Positions 35,863-44,348 of a stretch of 64,000 nucleotides of DNA are shown here, one piece after another; the first letter of the stretch is position 1; every line of letters begins with the position of its first letter. Below the pieces are notes generated by a model. It did not search any database, had not been told where the DNA came from, and saw only the letters and a list, made by a program, of their open reading frames with translations. This stretch comes from Bacillus zhangzhouensis (lineage in GTDB: Bacteria; Bacillota; Bacilli; Bacillales; Bacillaceae). The DNA is taken from contig NZ_JOTP01000003.1 of assembly GCF_000715205.1 (NCBI RefSeq), positions 124,001 through 188,000 on the forward strand, read 5' to 3'. The translations under genes were made by a program, and so were the position numbers.

Positions 35863-36834
35863 ATGCGCATAGACACATCGCCGATCGCAAAAGCGTCAGC
35901 GCCGAAAGTGAAACGTGTTCGGAAAAAATGGAATGGAGATCAGCTGCTTGCGCTGCTATTTTTAGCCCCGTCAGCTGTTTTATTATTCATCTTTGTTTAC
36001 GGCTTTATTGGCTGGACAGGATATGTTTCATTATCAAACTGGACCTCGCTTGTTCCAGATTTCTCTTTCGCAGGACTTCGCAATTATGTCATGCTGTTTC
36101 AAGATTTCCGTTTTCAGTCAGATCTACGAAACACGGTCTTTTTTACTTTATTCTTTATTGGAGCCGTCATTGCCTCTGGGCTCACACTTGCGATTTTACT
36201 AGACCAGAAGATCAAGGGTGAATCTCTTTTTAGGAATTTATTCTTCTTTCCGATGGCCCTTTCCTTCGTTGTGACAGGTGTCGTGTGGCAATGGATTTTA
36301 AATCCGTCAACTGGGGTGAATTTATTTTTGAAAACGCTAGGCATCCAGCCCAAGTGGTACACGGATACGAATATTTTAGCTGGATTTGTCTGGGGGAAAA
36401 TTGAATTTGGTGTACCCGCGGCAATGATTGCAGTTGTTATTGCAGCTGTATGGCAAATGACAGGGTTCTCACTTGCGATGTATTTGGCAGGTCTTAGAGG
36501 AATTCCAGAGGAAGTGAGAGAGGCTGCTAGAATGGATGGAGCAACTGAGTGGCAAATCTACCGAAAAATCATTTTTCCGCTTTTAAAACCGATTACTGCA
36601 AGTGTCATTATTATCATGGCTCATATTTCTTTAAAGATTTTTGATTTGATTTACTCAATGACAGGACCAGGGGCGAACTTTGTTACGGATGTTCCGGGCG
36701 TTTACATGTTTGAAATGACCTTTAGAGGAAACCATTATGCAGGCGGAGCCGCCATTGCGATCGTCATGCTGATCTCTGTTGCGGTGTTTATCGTGCCATA
36801 TCTCTTGTCAAGCCGGAAGGGGGCTTCCTCATGA
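35863..36834 (+). CDS. ABC transporter permease, MalF-type sugar subunit
   Basis: A 323-residue CUT1 permease with about six membrane segments and the EAA loop [21 protein letters not shown] near residue 224, which contacts the ATPase. A basic N-terminus of about 25 residues precedes the first segment. It overlaps the next permease by four bases. No ATPase gene is present in the block; in B. subtilis CUT1 importers share the ATPase MsmX, which is the likely partner here. Confidence 0.9.
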   Translation: MRIDTSPIAKASAPKVKRVRKKWNGDQLLALLFLAPSAVLLFIFVYGFIGWTGYVSLSNWTSLVPDFSFAGLRNYVMLFQDFRFQSDLRNTVFFTLFFIGAVIASGLTLAILLDQKIKGESLFRNLFFFPMALSFVVTGVVWQWILNPSTGVNLFLKTLGIQPKWYTDTNILAGFVWGKIEFGVPAAMIAVVIAAVWQMTGFSLAMYLAGLRGIPEEVREAARMDGATEWQIYRKIIFPLLKPITASVIIIMAHISLKIFDLIYSMTGPGANFVTDVPGVYMFEMTFRGNHYAGGAAIAIVMLISVAVFIVPYLLSSRKGASS

Positions 36835-37652
36835 CAGCCAGATGGTTTGTTCGTCCAGTTCTGTATGCTTTATTGATTCTGTGCAGCCTCTTTTTTCTCA
36901 TGCCTGTCTATGTCATGCTCGTCACAAGCTTGAAGCCTTTAGGTGAAGTCACCCTTGAGCAAATGTGGTCGCTGCCATCAACGCTTAATTTCTCTAGCTA
37001 TCAAATCGCTTTTGAAAAGCTATCGCCCAATTTGATGAATTCACTTTATCTTGTCATTCCTGCTACCTTATTGTCAGCCGTATTAGGTGCGATGAATGGC
37101 TATGTCCTATCCAAATGGCGTTTTAAAGGGTCGGAAGTGGTTTTTACGTTGATGCTGTTTGGTATGTTTATTCCATATCAAAGCATTCTCATTCCACTCA
37201 TTCAATTTTTACGTGAAGTCGGATTGTATAATTCGATTCCAGGTCTAGTGCTTGTCCATGTCGTATATGGTCTTCCGATTACAACACTCATGTTCCGCAA
37301 TTTCTATGTGGGCATCCCTGATGAAATGATTGAATCGGCCAAAATGGATGGCGCAGGGTTTATCGGGATTTTCAGACATATGATTCTTCCGCTTTCGATC
37401 ACAGGGTTTGTCGTGGTCGCCATTTGGCAGTTCACGAATGTGTGGAATGAGTTTTTATTTGCGGTCACGATGACCACTGCGGAGCATCAGCCGGTGATGG
37501 TCGCCTTGCAAAATCTATCAGGCAGTCAAATTGTGCAATGGAACGTCCAAATGGCAGGAGCTATATTGGCTGCACTGCCGACACTTTTGGTCTATATTCT
37601 GCTCGGAAAATACTTTGTGAAAGGGCTTCTCGCAGGCTCTGTCAAAGGATAA
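36831..37652 (+). CDS. ABC transporter permease, MalG-type sugar subunit
   Basis: A 273-residue CUT1 permease with six membrane segments and the EAA loop [21 protein letters not shown]. Start ATG overlaps the stop of the preceding permease. Together the two form the membrane channel served by the binding lipoprotein at 34.5 kb. Confidence 0.9.
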   Translation: MTARWFVRPVLYALLILCSLFFLMPVYVMLVTSLKPLGEVTLEQMWSLPSTLNFSSYQIAFEKLSPNLMNSLYLVIPATLLSAVLGAMNGYVLSKWRFKGSEVVFTLMLFGMFIPYQSILIPLIQFLREVGLYNSIPGLVLVHVVYGLPITTLMFRNFYVGIPDEMIESAKMDGAGFIGIFRHMILPLSITGFVVVAIWQFTNVWNEFLFAVTMTTAEHQPVMVALQNLSGSQIVQWNVQMAGAILAALPTLLVYILLGKYFVKGLLAGSVKG

Positions 37653-37662
37653 AAAAAATTTC

Positions 37663-37723
37663 ATGTTATCGTTTTCATTGGAGGTGTTGAAAGGATTGAC
37701 TTCTCTTTAGATAGCGTCATAAT
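37663..37723 (+). promoter_or_regulatory. pmi promoter with upstream cre-like site
   Basis: ATGTTATCGTTTTCAT (37663-37678) matches the cre pattern with one mismatch. Downstream are -35 TTGACT (37696-37701), 16-base spacer and -10 CATAAT (37718-37723). A cre just upstream of a promoter is compatible with either CcpA activation or repression. Confidence 0.55.
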
Positions 37724-37798
37724 AAAAGTTGAGACTTGCTAGTTTTTCAATGCTTGGCAAGGATTATCAAAGGGTAGGAAAGGGAGGAGTCATCCTGA

Positions 37799-38749
37799 AT
37801 GAAGCAGTCACCAATTTTTTTACTGCCTGAATTGAAGGAGAGAATATGGGGAGGTACAGCCTTAAGGGATCAATTTGGCTATGATATTCCTTCTGATCAA
37901 ACGGGAGAATGCTGGGCAATATCTGCTCATCCAAACGGACCAAGTGTCGTGCAAGACGGTCCATATAAAGGGAAAACGTTGATCGAACTATGGGACAATC
38001 ACAGAGAATTGTTCGGGGGAATAGAAGGCGATCGCTTCCCGCTGTTAACAAAAATTTTAGATGCAAACCAAGACTTGTCCGTTCAAGTTCATCCAGATGA
38101 TGATTATGCTGAAAGACATGAAAATGGAGAGCTTGGAAAAACAGAGTGCTGGTATATCATTGACTGCAAAGAAGGAGCAGAAATGATCTATGGGCACAAT
38201 GCAAGAACAAGAACTGAGCTTGTGACCATGATGAACAGCGGAGATTGGGAAGGTCTTTTGCGGCGAGTGAAGATTAAGCCTGGTGATTTTTATTATGTGC
38301 CAAGCGGTACCATTCATGCGCTATGCGAAGGAACGCTTGTCCTCGAAACGCAGCAAAGCTCAGATACAACCTATCGGGTATATGATTATGAACGAAAAGA
38401 CCAAGATGGCAATGAACGTGAACTTCATTTTGCGCAAGCCATTGATGTCACAACGGTTCCTCATGTAGACGGTTATGCAGATGAATCAGTCGAAACACGT
38501 CGAGGAGTGACCATTAGAACATTTGTAGAAGCAGAATATTTCTCTGTGTATAAATGGGAAATAGATCAAAAAGTAGAGCTTTCGCAAGATTATCCATTTT
38601 TGCTGTGCAGTGTCATTAATGGAGAAGGATCTTTAGAGCATGACGGGAATACATATCCACTGCCAAAAGGAGCCCATTTTATCCTGCCAGCTGAAACAGG
38701 GAGCTTCTCGATGGAAGGATCTTGTGAACTGATTGTGTCACATATATAA
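37799..38749 (+). CDS. pmi: Mannose-6-phosphate isomerase, class I
   Basis: A 316-residue type I phosphomannose isomerase that interconverts mannose 6-phosphate and fructose 6-phosphate. Zinc-site blocks DLSVQVHPDDDYAE, GKTECWYI and VPSGTIHALCEGTLVLE-type YVPSGTIHAL are visible. Position beside lytD matches B. subtilis pmi (yvyI). Its neighbourhood with the hexose importer would allow imported mannose to enter glycolysis or feed mannose-based polymers. A terminator follows. Confidence 0.93.
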   Translation: MKQSPIFLLPELKERIWGGTALRDQFGYDIPSDQTGECWAISAHPNGPSVVQDGPYKGKTLIELWDNHRELFGGIEGDRFPLLTKILDANQDLSVQVHPDDDYAERHENGELGKTECWYIIDCKEGAEMIYGHNARTRTELVTMMNSGDWEGLLRRVKIKPGDFYYVPSGTIHALCEGTLVLETQQSSDTTYRVYDYERKDQDGNERELHFAQAIDVTTVPHVDGYADESVETRRGVTIRTFVEAEYFSVYKWEIDQKVELSQDYPFLLCSVINGEGSLEHDGNTYPLPKGAHFILPAETGSFSMEGSCELIVSHI

Positions 38750-38755
38750 AGGAAA

Positions 38756-38785
38756 AGAGGACTTCAAGAGGGTCCTCTATTTTTC
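38756..38785 (+). terminator. Terminator after pmi
   Basis: Stem AGAGGAC (38756-38762) with GTCCTCT (38772-38778), nine-base loop, then ATTTTTC. Confidence 0.8.
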
Positions 38786-38802
38786 TATTGCATAAATGAC
38801 TT

Positions 38803-38828
38803 GAAAGAAGACTTGTTTTTGTCGATAA
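38803..38828 (+). promoter_or_regulatory. Candidate sigma-D promoter of lytD
   Basis: GAAA (38803-38806), 14-base spacer and GTCGATAA (38821-38828) resemble the sigma-D consensus. Sigma-D dependence of B. subtilis lytD is established. Confidence 0.6.
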
Positions 38829-38874
38829 AGAGATTAGTAGACTATTATGCAAAGTTAAGAGAGGGACAGGGAAC

Positions 38875-41505
38875 GTGAAAAAAACCATCAAGATTATGTT
38901 ACTCGCAGCTGCCTTTGGTATGACATTACACACGGGCAAAGAAGCGCAAGCAGCCTCCTATGTCGATCAATCCATTTATACGATTAGCACCTCAAAAGTA
39001 TTTACGACAGAATCAGAAGTGAAAAAAGCAGTAGAAACACTGAAAAAAGATAAAAAGTGGACAGCAAGTTATCAAACGTCAGGGAATACGACGACCTATC
39101 AGCTCACTGCCTCAGGATATGACTCAAAAGATGCAGCGAATGCAAGTGCTGCGGCGTTAAAAAAAGAGGTGGGCATAAATGGCACTGTGTCTCCAGTTGG
39201 TGACCGCCTACCTTTACAAAAGGTCGTATCTGACCCGATCAACGATGAAAGTCAGGCGAAAAAATTCTCGCTAGAGTTAGCAAAAACTTCAGGGCTAAAG
39301 AGCTCCTATGAAGTCATCAATCAAAGCAGACCTTCTTATCAGGTCATATCAGGAACCATTGATTCTGAAACGAAAGTCAAAACCATTCAAACAGAACTAC
39401 AAAAACAGGCTGGAGTCACGAGTACATACCAAACCGAAAACAAAGCTGGCACCGTGTATCAGCTGATCTCAGGCGGTATTGTTGGACAAAGTAAGGCGAA
39501 TACCATTCTGCAAGGTTTTCAAAAGGAATCTGGTTTAAAAGCAGTGCTCCAAACGGTGGCAGCAGGGAAGCCATATTACTTCGTCACATCAGCTGCACAA
39601 ACGAACCAGTCTAAAGCCCAAACACTTCTGACCCAGCTGCAAAAAGAAGCAAAAATCAGCGGGAAGATTCAGAAGGCAGGAGCCGCTAAAAATGTCTATA
39701 GCATGGAGTCAGGCTATTTCAAAGACAATAAACAAGCAGCCTCAGCTGCGGCTCAAATTAAGAAACAAACCGGTGCTGCAGGTACTGTGCAGCGAGTAGG
39801 GAAAACAAAAAATTATATCGTGAAGCTCAATCAATTGAACGATACAGCTTACGCAAAAACGGTTGCTTTTTTCAAGAAAAAGAAATGGCGCTATACATCC
39901 AAAAAAATCTCTTCTACACAGCCATATCAAGTAGTGACTGGGAACCTTTTAGGAGATGATCAAGCGAAAAAAGCGACGACCTTCTTCCAAAAGAAAAAGG
40001 TATCTGCGACAACGAAAAAAACAGGCAAGGCATCTGATAGCACGTATCGACTCGTCGTCAATCAAGCAACTGACCAAGCAAAAGTAAACAAAGGTGCCGC
40101 ATACTTAAAGGCGCAAAAAATCACAAGCAGCATCACGACAGGTAAGGGACAAGCCGTCAGCCGAGCGTATAGTCTCAAGACAACACCTGTATATGATCAA
40201 AGTAAAGTCAAGCAGGCGCAAGAAATCATCAAGAAAAACGGGGTAGCCAGCAGTACAAAAACGCTGACAGAAGCTGTCAAGCAATACCGTATCACGACAG
40301 AGGCGACTGTGAATCAGACAAAACTGAATCAAGCACTTAGCTATTTGACGAAACAAAAAATGAAGGCAGCTGCCCAAAAAACGGGTACAACCGATTATGG
40401 TCAATATCAAATGAAAACAGGAGTCATTGCGACTGCTGCTTTGAGAGACCAAGGCATGGCGTTTTTTAAAAAACGGAATGAAACAGCTGTTTATACAACA
40501 ACAACGAAACCAGCCTACAAAATCATCATTACGCAGCAATTTACAGGATTACCAGATACGAATGCGGCCATTGCTTTTGTGAAAAGCCAATATGGCTGGA
40601 CAGCCACAGCCACTAAAATCAAAAATGGCCCAATGGTCATGCAAACGAATTATAACCTGACTGTTAATGAGATGGTGAACAAACAAATGAAGGTGTCACC
40701 ACAGACAGATGGTGCGGCCTATGTCTATGCGACATATGTGGACCCAGCTACGTCAACAGTGAATACGGACGGTTTAAATGTTCGTTCTACACCTGATTCA
40801 AGCTCTGCAAGCAACATCGTGGCACAGCTCAACAAAGGAACAAAAGTGAAACAGCTCGGGAAAGAAGGCAATTGGATCAAGATTAGCCTTGGCTGGAGAA
40901 ATGCGAGTTCAGCAGAGGTGCAAAAATATGTAGACCCAGCCAATATTGCTGAGGGCACTCAATCATATTTTCAATTTCTCAAACTCTCTGAAGCTGCGAA
41001 TCTAAATCCAACTGAAGTCAATTCGAAAATTTTAGCAGGCAAAGGAATTCTTGCCGGAAAAGGACAAGCCTTTATTACAGCTGCGAAAACGTATCATATC
41101 AACGAAATCTATCTGATTTCTCATGCACTGCTTGAAACAGGTAACGGAAGTTCGATTCTAGCGAACGGTACGAAGTTTAATGATAGGATTGTATATAACA
41201 TGTATGGGATTGGCGCATATGACAGCAATCCGAATTACCTCGGTGCAAAGTATGCGTATGAACAGCAATGGTTCACGCCGGAGGCAGCCATTATTGGCGG
41301 GGCAAAATTCATTGGCAACAGCTATATCAATAACGCAACATACAAACAAGACACCATTTATAAAATGCGCTGGTCTAGTGCAGCGACTCATCAATATGCT
41401 ACGGATATTGGATGGGCATATAAGCAAGTCACTCGTATGTATAGTTTGTATAACTTACTTGATAACTATACGCTGTATTATGATATCCCGGTTTATAACA
41501 AATAA
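38875..41505 (+). CDS. lytD: Beta-N-acetylglucosaminidase LytD (major autolysin)
   Basis: An 876-residue secreted peptidoglycan hydrolase (B. subtilis LytD is 880). Signal peptide ends near EAQA (about residue 25). Residues 30 to about 590 consist of roughly 14 tandem SPOR-like repeats of 36-42 residues, each opening with Y and a short beta strand (YQLISG, YQVVTG, YRLVVN, YSLKTT). An SH3b segment (TDGLNVRSTPDSSS) follows near residue 630, and the glucosaminidase domain is at the C-terminus with SHALLETGNGSSILA carrying the catalytic Glu. Start is GTG. Confidence 0.94.
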   Translation: MKKTIKIMLLAAAFGMTLHTGKEAQAASYVDQSIYTISTSKVFTTESEVKKAVETLKKDKKWTASYQTSGNTTTYQLTASGYDSKDAANASAAALKKEVGINGTVSPVGDRLPLQKVVSDPINDESQAKKFSLELAKTSGLKSSYEVINQSRPSYQVISGTIDSETKVKTIQTELQKQAGVTSTYQTENKAGTVYQLISGGIVGQSKANTILQGFQKESGLKAVLQTVAAGKPYYFVTSAAQTNQSKAQTLLTQLQKEAKISGKIQKAGAAKNVYSMESGYFKDNKQAASAAAQIKKQTGAAGTVQRVGKTKNYIVKLNQLNDTAYAKTVAFFKKKKWRYTSKKISSTQPYQVVTGNLLGDDQAKKATTFFQKKKVSATTKKTGKASDSTYRLVVNQATDQAKVNKGAAYLKAQKITSSITTGKGQAVSRAYSLKTTPVYDQSKVKQAQEIIKKNGVASSTKTLTEAVKQYRITTEATVNQTKLNQALSYLTKQKMKAAAQKTGTTDYGQYQMKTGVIATAALRDQGMAFFKKRNETAVYTTTTKPAYKIIITQQFTGLPDTNAAIAFVKSQYGWTATATKIKNGPMVMQTNYNLTVNEMVNKQMKVSPQTDGAAYVYATYVDPATSTVNTDGLNVRSTPDSSSASNIVAQLNKGTKVKQLGKEGNWIKISLGWRNASSAEVQKYVDPANIAEGTQSYFQFLKLSEAANLNPTEVNSKILAGKGILAGKGQAFITAAKTYHINEIYLISHALLETGNGSSILANGTKFNDRIVYNMYGIGAYDSNPNYLGAKYAYEQQWFTPEAAIIGGAKFIGNSYINNATYKQDTIYKMRWSSAATHQYATDIGWAYKQVTRMYSLYNLLDNYTLYYDIPVYNK

Positions 41506-41506
41506 A

Positions 41507-41544
41507 AAAACGTCCGTGCTTCCTAATGAGAAGCCGGACGTTTT
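41507..41544. terminator. Bidirectional terminator between lytD and tagB
   Basis: Stem AAAACGTCCG (41507-41516) with CGGACGTTTT (41535-41544). It spans the last codons of tagB and lies just after lytD; both directions end in A/T runs. Confidence 0.8.
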
Positions 41545-42710
41545 GTGCGTAAGAGCTGTTTTTCAATAAATGATAAAAGCTGTTCACTTGATTGTCCCTT
41601 TGAGTATTGGTTCCATTCCTCAGCAAAGGCTTTTAATGTATCCTGATTGGCTGCTTCGTTTAGATGCAAAAGCTCCTTCAAGAGCATGTCTTGAGTGACG
41701 CAAGCCTTTCCGGGAATGATGTCTTCATAACGATCGACTAAGCCCCGTTTCTTTCGATAAGTCTCTAGATCATAAGTGAAGAATAAAACAGGTTTTTCAA
41801 GCAGTGCATATTCAAACACAATCGACGAATAATCCGTAATCAGCACATCGCAAGCACAGAGCAAAGGATAGAGCGGCTGATCGGATACATCAAATATCCA
41901 TTCACCATCTGTTTCTGCCTTCGCTAAATGTTTAACCGCAGGATGAAGTTTGACGAGCAGGATATAGTCGCCATTCAGCTCTGTCTGCAATTGCTCCTTT
42001 GAAAAGGGCAGGACAAGACCGTCCATTGCATAATCTCGATAGGTCGGTGCATAAAGCAGCATTTTTTTTCCTTTAGGGAAATCATCCGGCTTCAAGGAAG
42101 GCGAGCGCTGATCATAGTACACATCCGTGAGTGGCACACCTGTTGGTAAAAAACGTTCGTCATTGATCCCAAACGATGACTTGAAAATCTCACGCATGTG
42201 ATCTGAACCCGTGACGATAAAATCGAAAGACGCATAGACCCGCTTGAAGCGTTCAATATCACGTGCACTCCGTTCCAAATTTGACGCGTCTTCAAGGCCA
42301 AACTTTTTCAAAGCGCCATTGGCATGCCATACTTGAATACAGGTTGTAGTGGGCCTGTTTCTTAGCACACTTGTCATGAGAAAGTAATTATCCGTCACAA
42401 CGACCTTGCTTTTCAGCATTGTATAAATACATTGAATGAGATGGAATGGATTTTTTTCATGAAAATAGCGAAATGACAAATGAGGCTCGTCCTTTTCTAT
42501 ATTGGAAGCATGCTTCGTATAGAGGACTGTCAGCTTCATCGTCATATTCGCTTGTTGTTGATAAGTATCAATGAGAGCAGCCGCATTCTCCTTGAATGAA
42601 ACAAGCAGCGTCACCTGGTTTTCACGAGGTTTTACGCCGCTCATCAGCCATCCAATAAAAGAAACGAAAGCTGCATAGCATGAAATAATTATTGAGCGTA
42701 TAGTCATCAT
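41523..42710 (-). CDS. tagB: Teichoic acid primase TagB (CDP-glycerol glycerophosphotransferase)
   Basis: A 395-residue enzyme of the CDP-glycerol glycerophosphotransferase family. It adds the first glycerol phosphate to the ManNAc-GlcNAc lipid-linked disaccharide. An N-terminal hydrophobic segment is followed by QVWHANGALKKFG (HG-like motif), LLYAPTYRDYAMDG, LVKLHPAVKH and LITDYSSIVFEYALLEKPVLF, where DYSS binds substrate. It lies 11 bases after tagA. The TagA-TagB pair matches the linkage-unit steps of B. subtilis 168. Confidence 0.93.
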   Translation of the reverse strand: MMTIRSIIISCYAAFVSFIGWLMSGVKPRENQVTLLVSFKENAAALIDTYQQQANMTMKLTVLYTKHASNIEKDEPHLSFRYFHEKNPFHLIQCIYTMLKSKVVVTDNYFLMTSVLRNRPTTTCIQVWHANGALKKFGLEDASNLERSARDIERFKRVYASFDFIVTGSDHMREIFKSSFGINDERFLPTGVPLTDVYYDQRSPSLKPDDFPKGKKMLLYAPTYRDYAMDGLVLPFSKEQLQTELNGDYILLVKLHPAVKHLAKAETDGEWIFDVSDQPLYPLLCACDVLITDYSSIVFEYALLEKPVLFFTYDLETYRKKRGLVDRYEDIIPGKACVTQDMLLKELLHLNEAANQDTLKAFAEEWNQYSKGQSSEQLLSFIEKQLLRTKRPASH

Positions 42711-42721
42711 TGATCAGTCTC

Positions 42722-43492
42722 TCATAGCTGCTTCGTCTGATCCTTTACTTGCTCAGGATAGTAACGTTTTTTCCCTTTGTTTTCTTTCAATACAGCAAAG
42801 GCGTACTTTGGAATATTCAGCATTCGTTTCCATCTCCACGGATTGACAATCAGTCTGTACAGCCATTCCGTATTGGTCTTGATCATCCAGCGAGGTGCAC
42901 GCTTCACCGTTCCGCTAAATACATCGAAGCTTCCGCCTAAACCGATGCAAACAGCCTGCGGGAATAAATGGCGGTATTCATAAATAAAGTTCTCCTGGTT
43001 TGGATAACCTAAAGCAACGAACACCATATCTGCTTTCGAGCGTGCAATTTGTTTCGCCACGAAACGCTTATCAGCTTGATAGCCGTCACAGCTTCCTGCA
43101 ATGACCACATTTGGATATTCCGTATCAATTCGCTGTTTGACAGCCTCAAGCACTTCTTTTTTTGCACCATATAAAAAGACACTTTTAGACTGCTTGTTTG
43201 CAAGGTCAAGCATAGACATGAAGACATCAAAGCCTGCAATTCTTGATTTCAGCGGACTTTGTGTCATGCGTGACATCAACACGACGCCCACACCATCTGG
43301 CAATACATAATCTGCAGAAGAGACTACTTGATGGTACGCATCATCCTTCATGACGGCATAGCCAATCTCTGGATTCACAGTCGCAATCATGGCGCCTCTT
43401 TTCTGAGAAATATGATGCTGGTTGATATAGCTGATAAATTCATTTAAGTCGCCGTTTACATAAGAAAGGTTAGAGACCACTTCTGTTTGCAT
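42722..43492 (-). CDS. tagA: UDP-ManNAc:GlcNAc-undecaprenyl-diphosphate ManNAc transferase TagA
   Basis: A 256-residue GT26 (WecG/TagA/CpsF) glycosyltransferase and the same size as B. subtilis TagA. Family blocks are ATVNPEIGYAVMKD, YVLPDGVGVVLMSRM, VFLYGAKKEVLEAV, LGYPNQENFIYEYRH and IGLGGSFDVFSGTVKRAPRWM. It makes the linkage disaccharide at the cytoplasmic membrane using UDP-ManNAc supplied by MnaA at 54.5 kb. Start ATG follows GGAGG. It is divergent from tagD across a PhoP-box region. Confidence 0.95.
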   Translation of the reverse strand: MQTEVVSNLSYVNGDLNEFISYINQHHISQKRGAMIATVNPEIGYAVMKDDAYHQVVSSADYVLPDGVGVVLMSRMTQSPLKSRIAGFDVFMSMLDLANKQSKSVFLYGAKKEVLEAVKQRIDTEYPNVVIAGSCDGYQADKRFVAKQIARSKADMVFVALGYPNQENFIYEYRHLFPQAVCIGLGGSFDVFSGTVKRAPRWMIKTNTEWLYRLIVNPWRWKRMLNIPKYAFAVLKENKGKKRYYPEQVKDQTKQL

Positions 43493-43589
43493 TGTTTAGA
43501 CCTCCTTTTTCATCTTGTTATCTATGAACGTTCATTGTAAATTCATTCTTCGCCTACTCATCATTTTATCACAGTTGCTCCATGAAATA

Positions 43590-43617
43590 TTAACAATAAC
43601 TTTACAATCCTTTAAAT
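43590..43617 (+). promoter_or_regulatory. PhoP-box array in the tagA/tagD intergenic region
   Basis: TTAACA (43590-43595), TTTACA (43601-43606) and TTAAAT (43612-43617) repeat with exact 11-base periodicity, matching the PhoP consensus TT(A/T/C)ACA with 4-6-base spacers. PhoP repression of tagAB and tagDEF under phosphate starvation is established in B. subtilis. Confidence 0.7.
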
Positions 43618-43715
43618 TTCATGACAATTTGATAATTTCATATAATTGATGATCAGTGAAACATTGATTTTTCGGTCTTTTCCTCCCGTGCCCAGTAAAT
43701 TGGAAATAGTTTGTC

Positions 43716-43755
43716 TTTACATCTGCTTAACGTTTGATGGGCGCTGTGATATAAT
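43716..43755 (+). promoter_or_regulatory. tagD promoter overlapped by a second PhoP-box pair
   Basis: A -10 TATAAT (43750-43755) lies 17 bases after a weak -35 TTAACG (43727-43732). TTTACA (43716-43721) and TTAACG are 11 bases apart, so the -35 itself can be read as a PhoP half-site; bound PhoP would block RNA polymerase. Confidence 0.6.
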
Positions 43756-43862
43756 GAGGTTCCGAAGAGCGAAAATATGATCGAAGATAATAGGATTACG
43801 GATAAACATTACTGCATGAAAGGCAGTCGAATAAGGAATGAAGAAAGGAGTTTATGTTTGCA

Positions 43863-44252
43863 ATGAAGAAAGTTATTACTTACGGTACATTTGATTTATT
43901 ACACTGGGGTCACATTAAGCTGCTGGAGCGTGCCAAGCAGCTTGGAGATTACTTAGTAGTGGCCATCTCTACAGATGAGTTTAATTTACAAAAATCAAAA
44001 AAGGCTTATCACAGCTACGAGCATAGAAAGCTGATTTTAGAAACGATTCGTTATGTAGATGAAGTCATTCCAGAAAACAGCTGGGATCAAAAAGTCCGAG
44101 ACGTGCAAGAGCACGACATCGATGTGTTTGTCATGGGAGATGACTGGGAAGGTAAATTCGATTTCTTGAAAGAGCATTGCGAAGTCGTATACTTGAAGAG
44201 AACAGAAGGCATCTCTACAACACAAATTAAGGAAGAAATTGCAGGACTTTAA
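43863..44252 (+). CDS. tagD: Glycerol-3-phosphate cytidylyltransferase TagD
   Basis: A 129-residue nucleotidyltransferase that makes CDP-glycerol for teichoic acid synthesis. The start region MKKVITYGTFDLLHWGHIKL contains the HxGH motif (HWGH), and RTEGISTT near the C-terminus completes the active site. An ATG at 43854 is in frame but only three bases from AAAGGAG; the ATG at 43863 corresponds to the conserved protein start and gives the B. subtilis length. Confidence 0.95.
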   Translation: MKKVITYGTFDLLHWGHIKLLERAKQLGDYLVVAISTDEFNLQKSKKAYHSYEHRKLILETIRYVDEVIPENSWDQKVRDVQEHDIDVFVMGDDWEGKFDFLKEHCEVVYLKRTEGISTTQIKEEIAGL

Positions 44253-44262
44253 TAGATCGAAA

Positions 44263-44300
44263 AAAAGTACTTCTTATCTTTTGGTGAGAAGTGCTTTTTC
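44263..44300 (+). terminator. Terminator after tagD
   Basis: An A-rich stem AAAAAGTACTTCT pairs with AGAAGTGCTTTTT (one G-T pair) with a loop around TTTTGG. It lies between tagD and the TagE-like gene, which in B. subtilis are described as one tagDEF operon. Confidence 0.7.
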
Positions 44301-44348
44301 ATGTAAAATACAATAGAAAGTCATCATTATTTTTAAGGAGAGCTTCCT

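Noticed and set aside
38962..40650. DNA-level tandem repeat or CRISPR-like array in lytD
   Set aside because: The repetition is at protein level with diverged codons and belongs to a continuous open frame; no spaced identical repeats. No CRISPR array was seen in the window.
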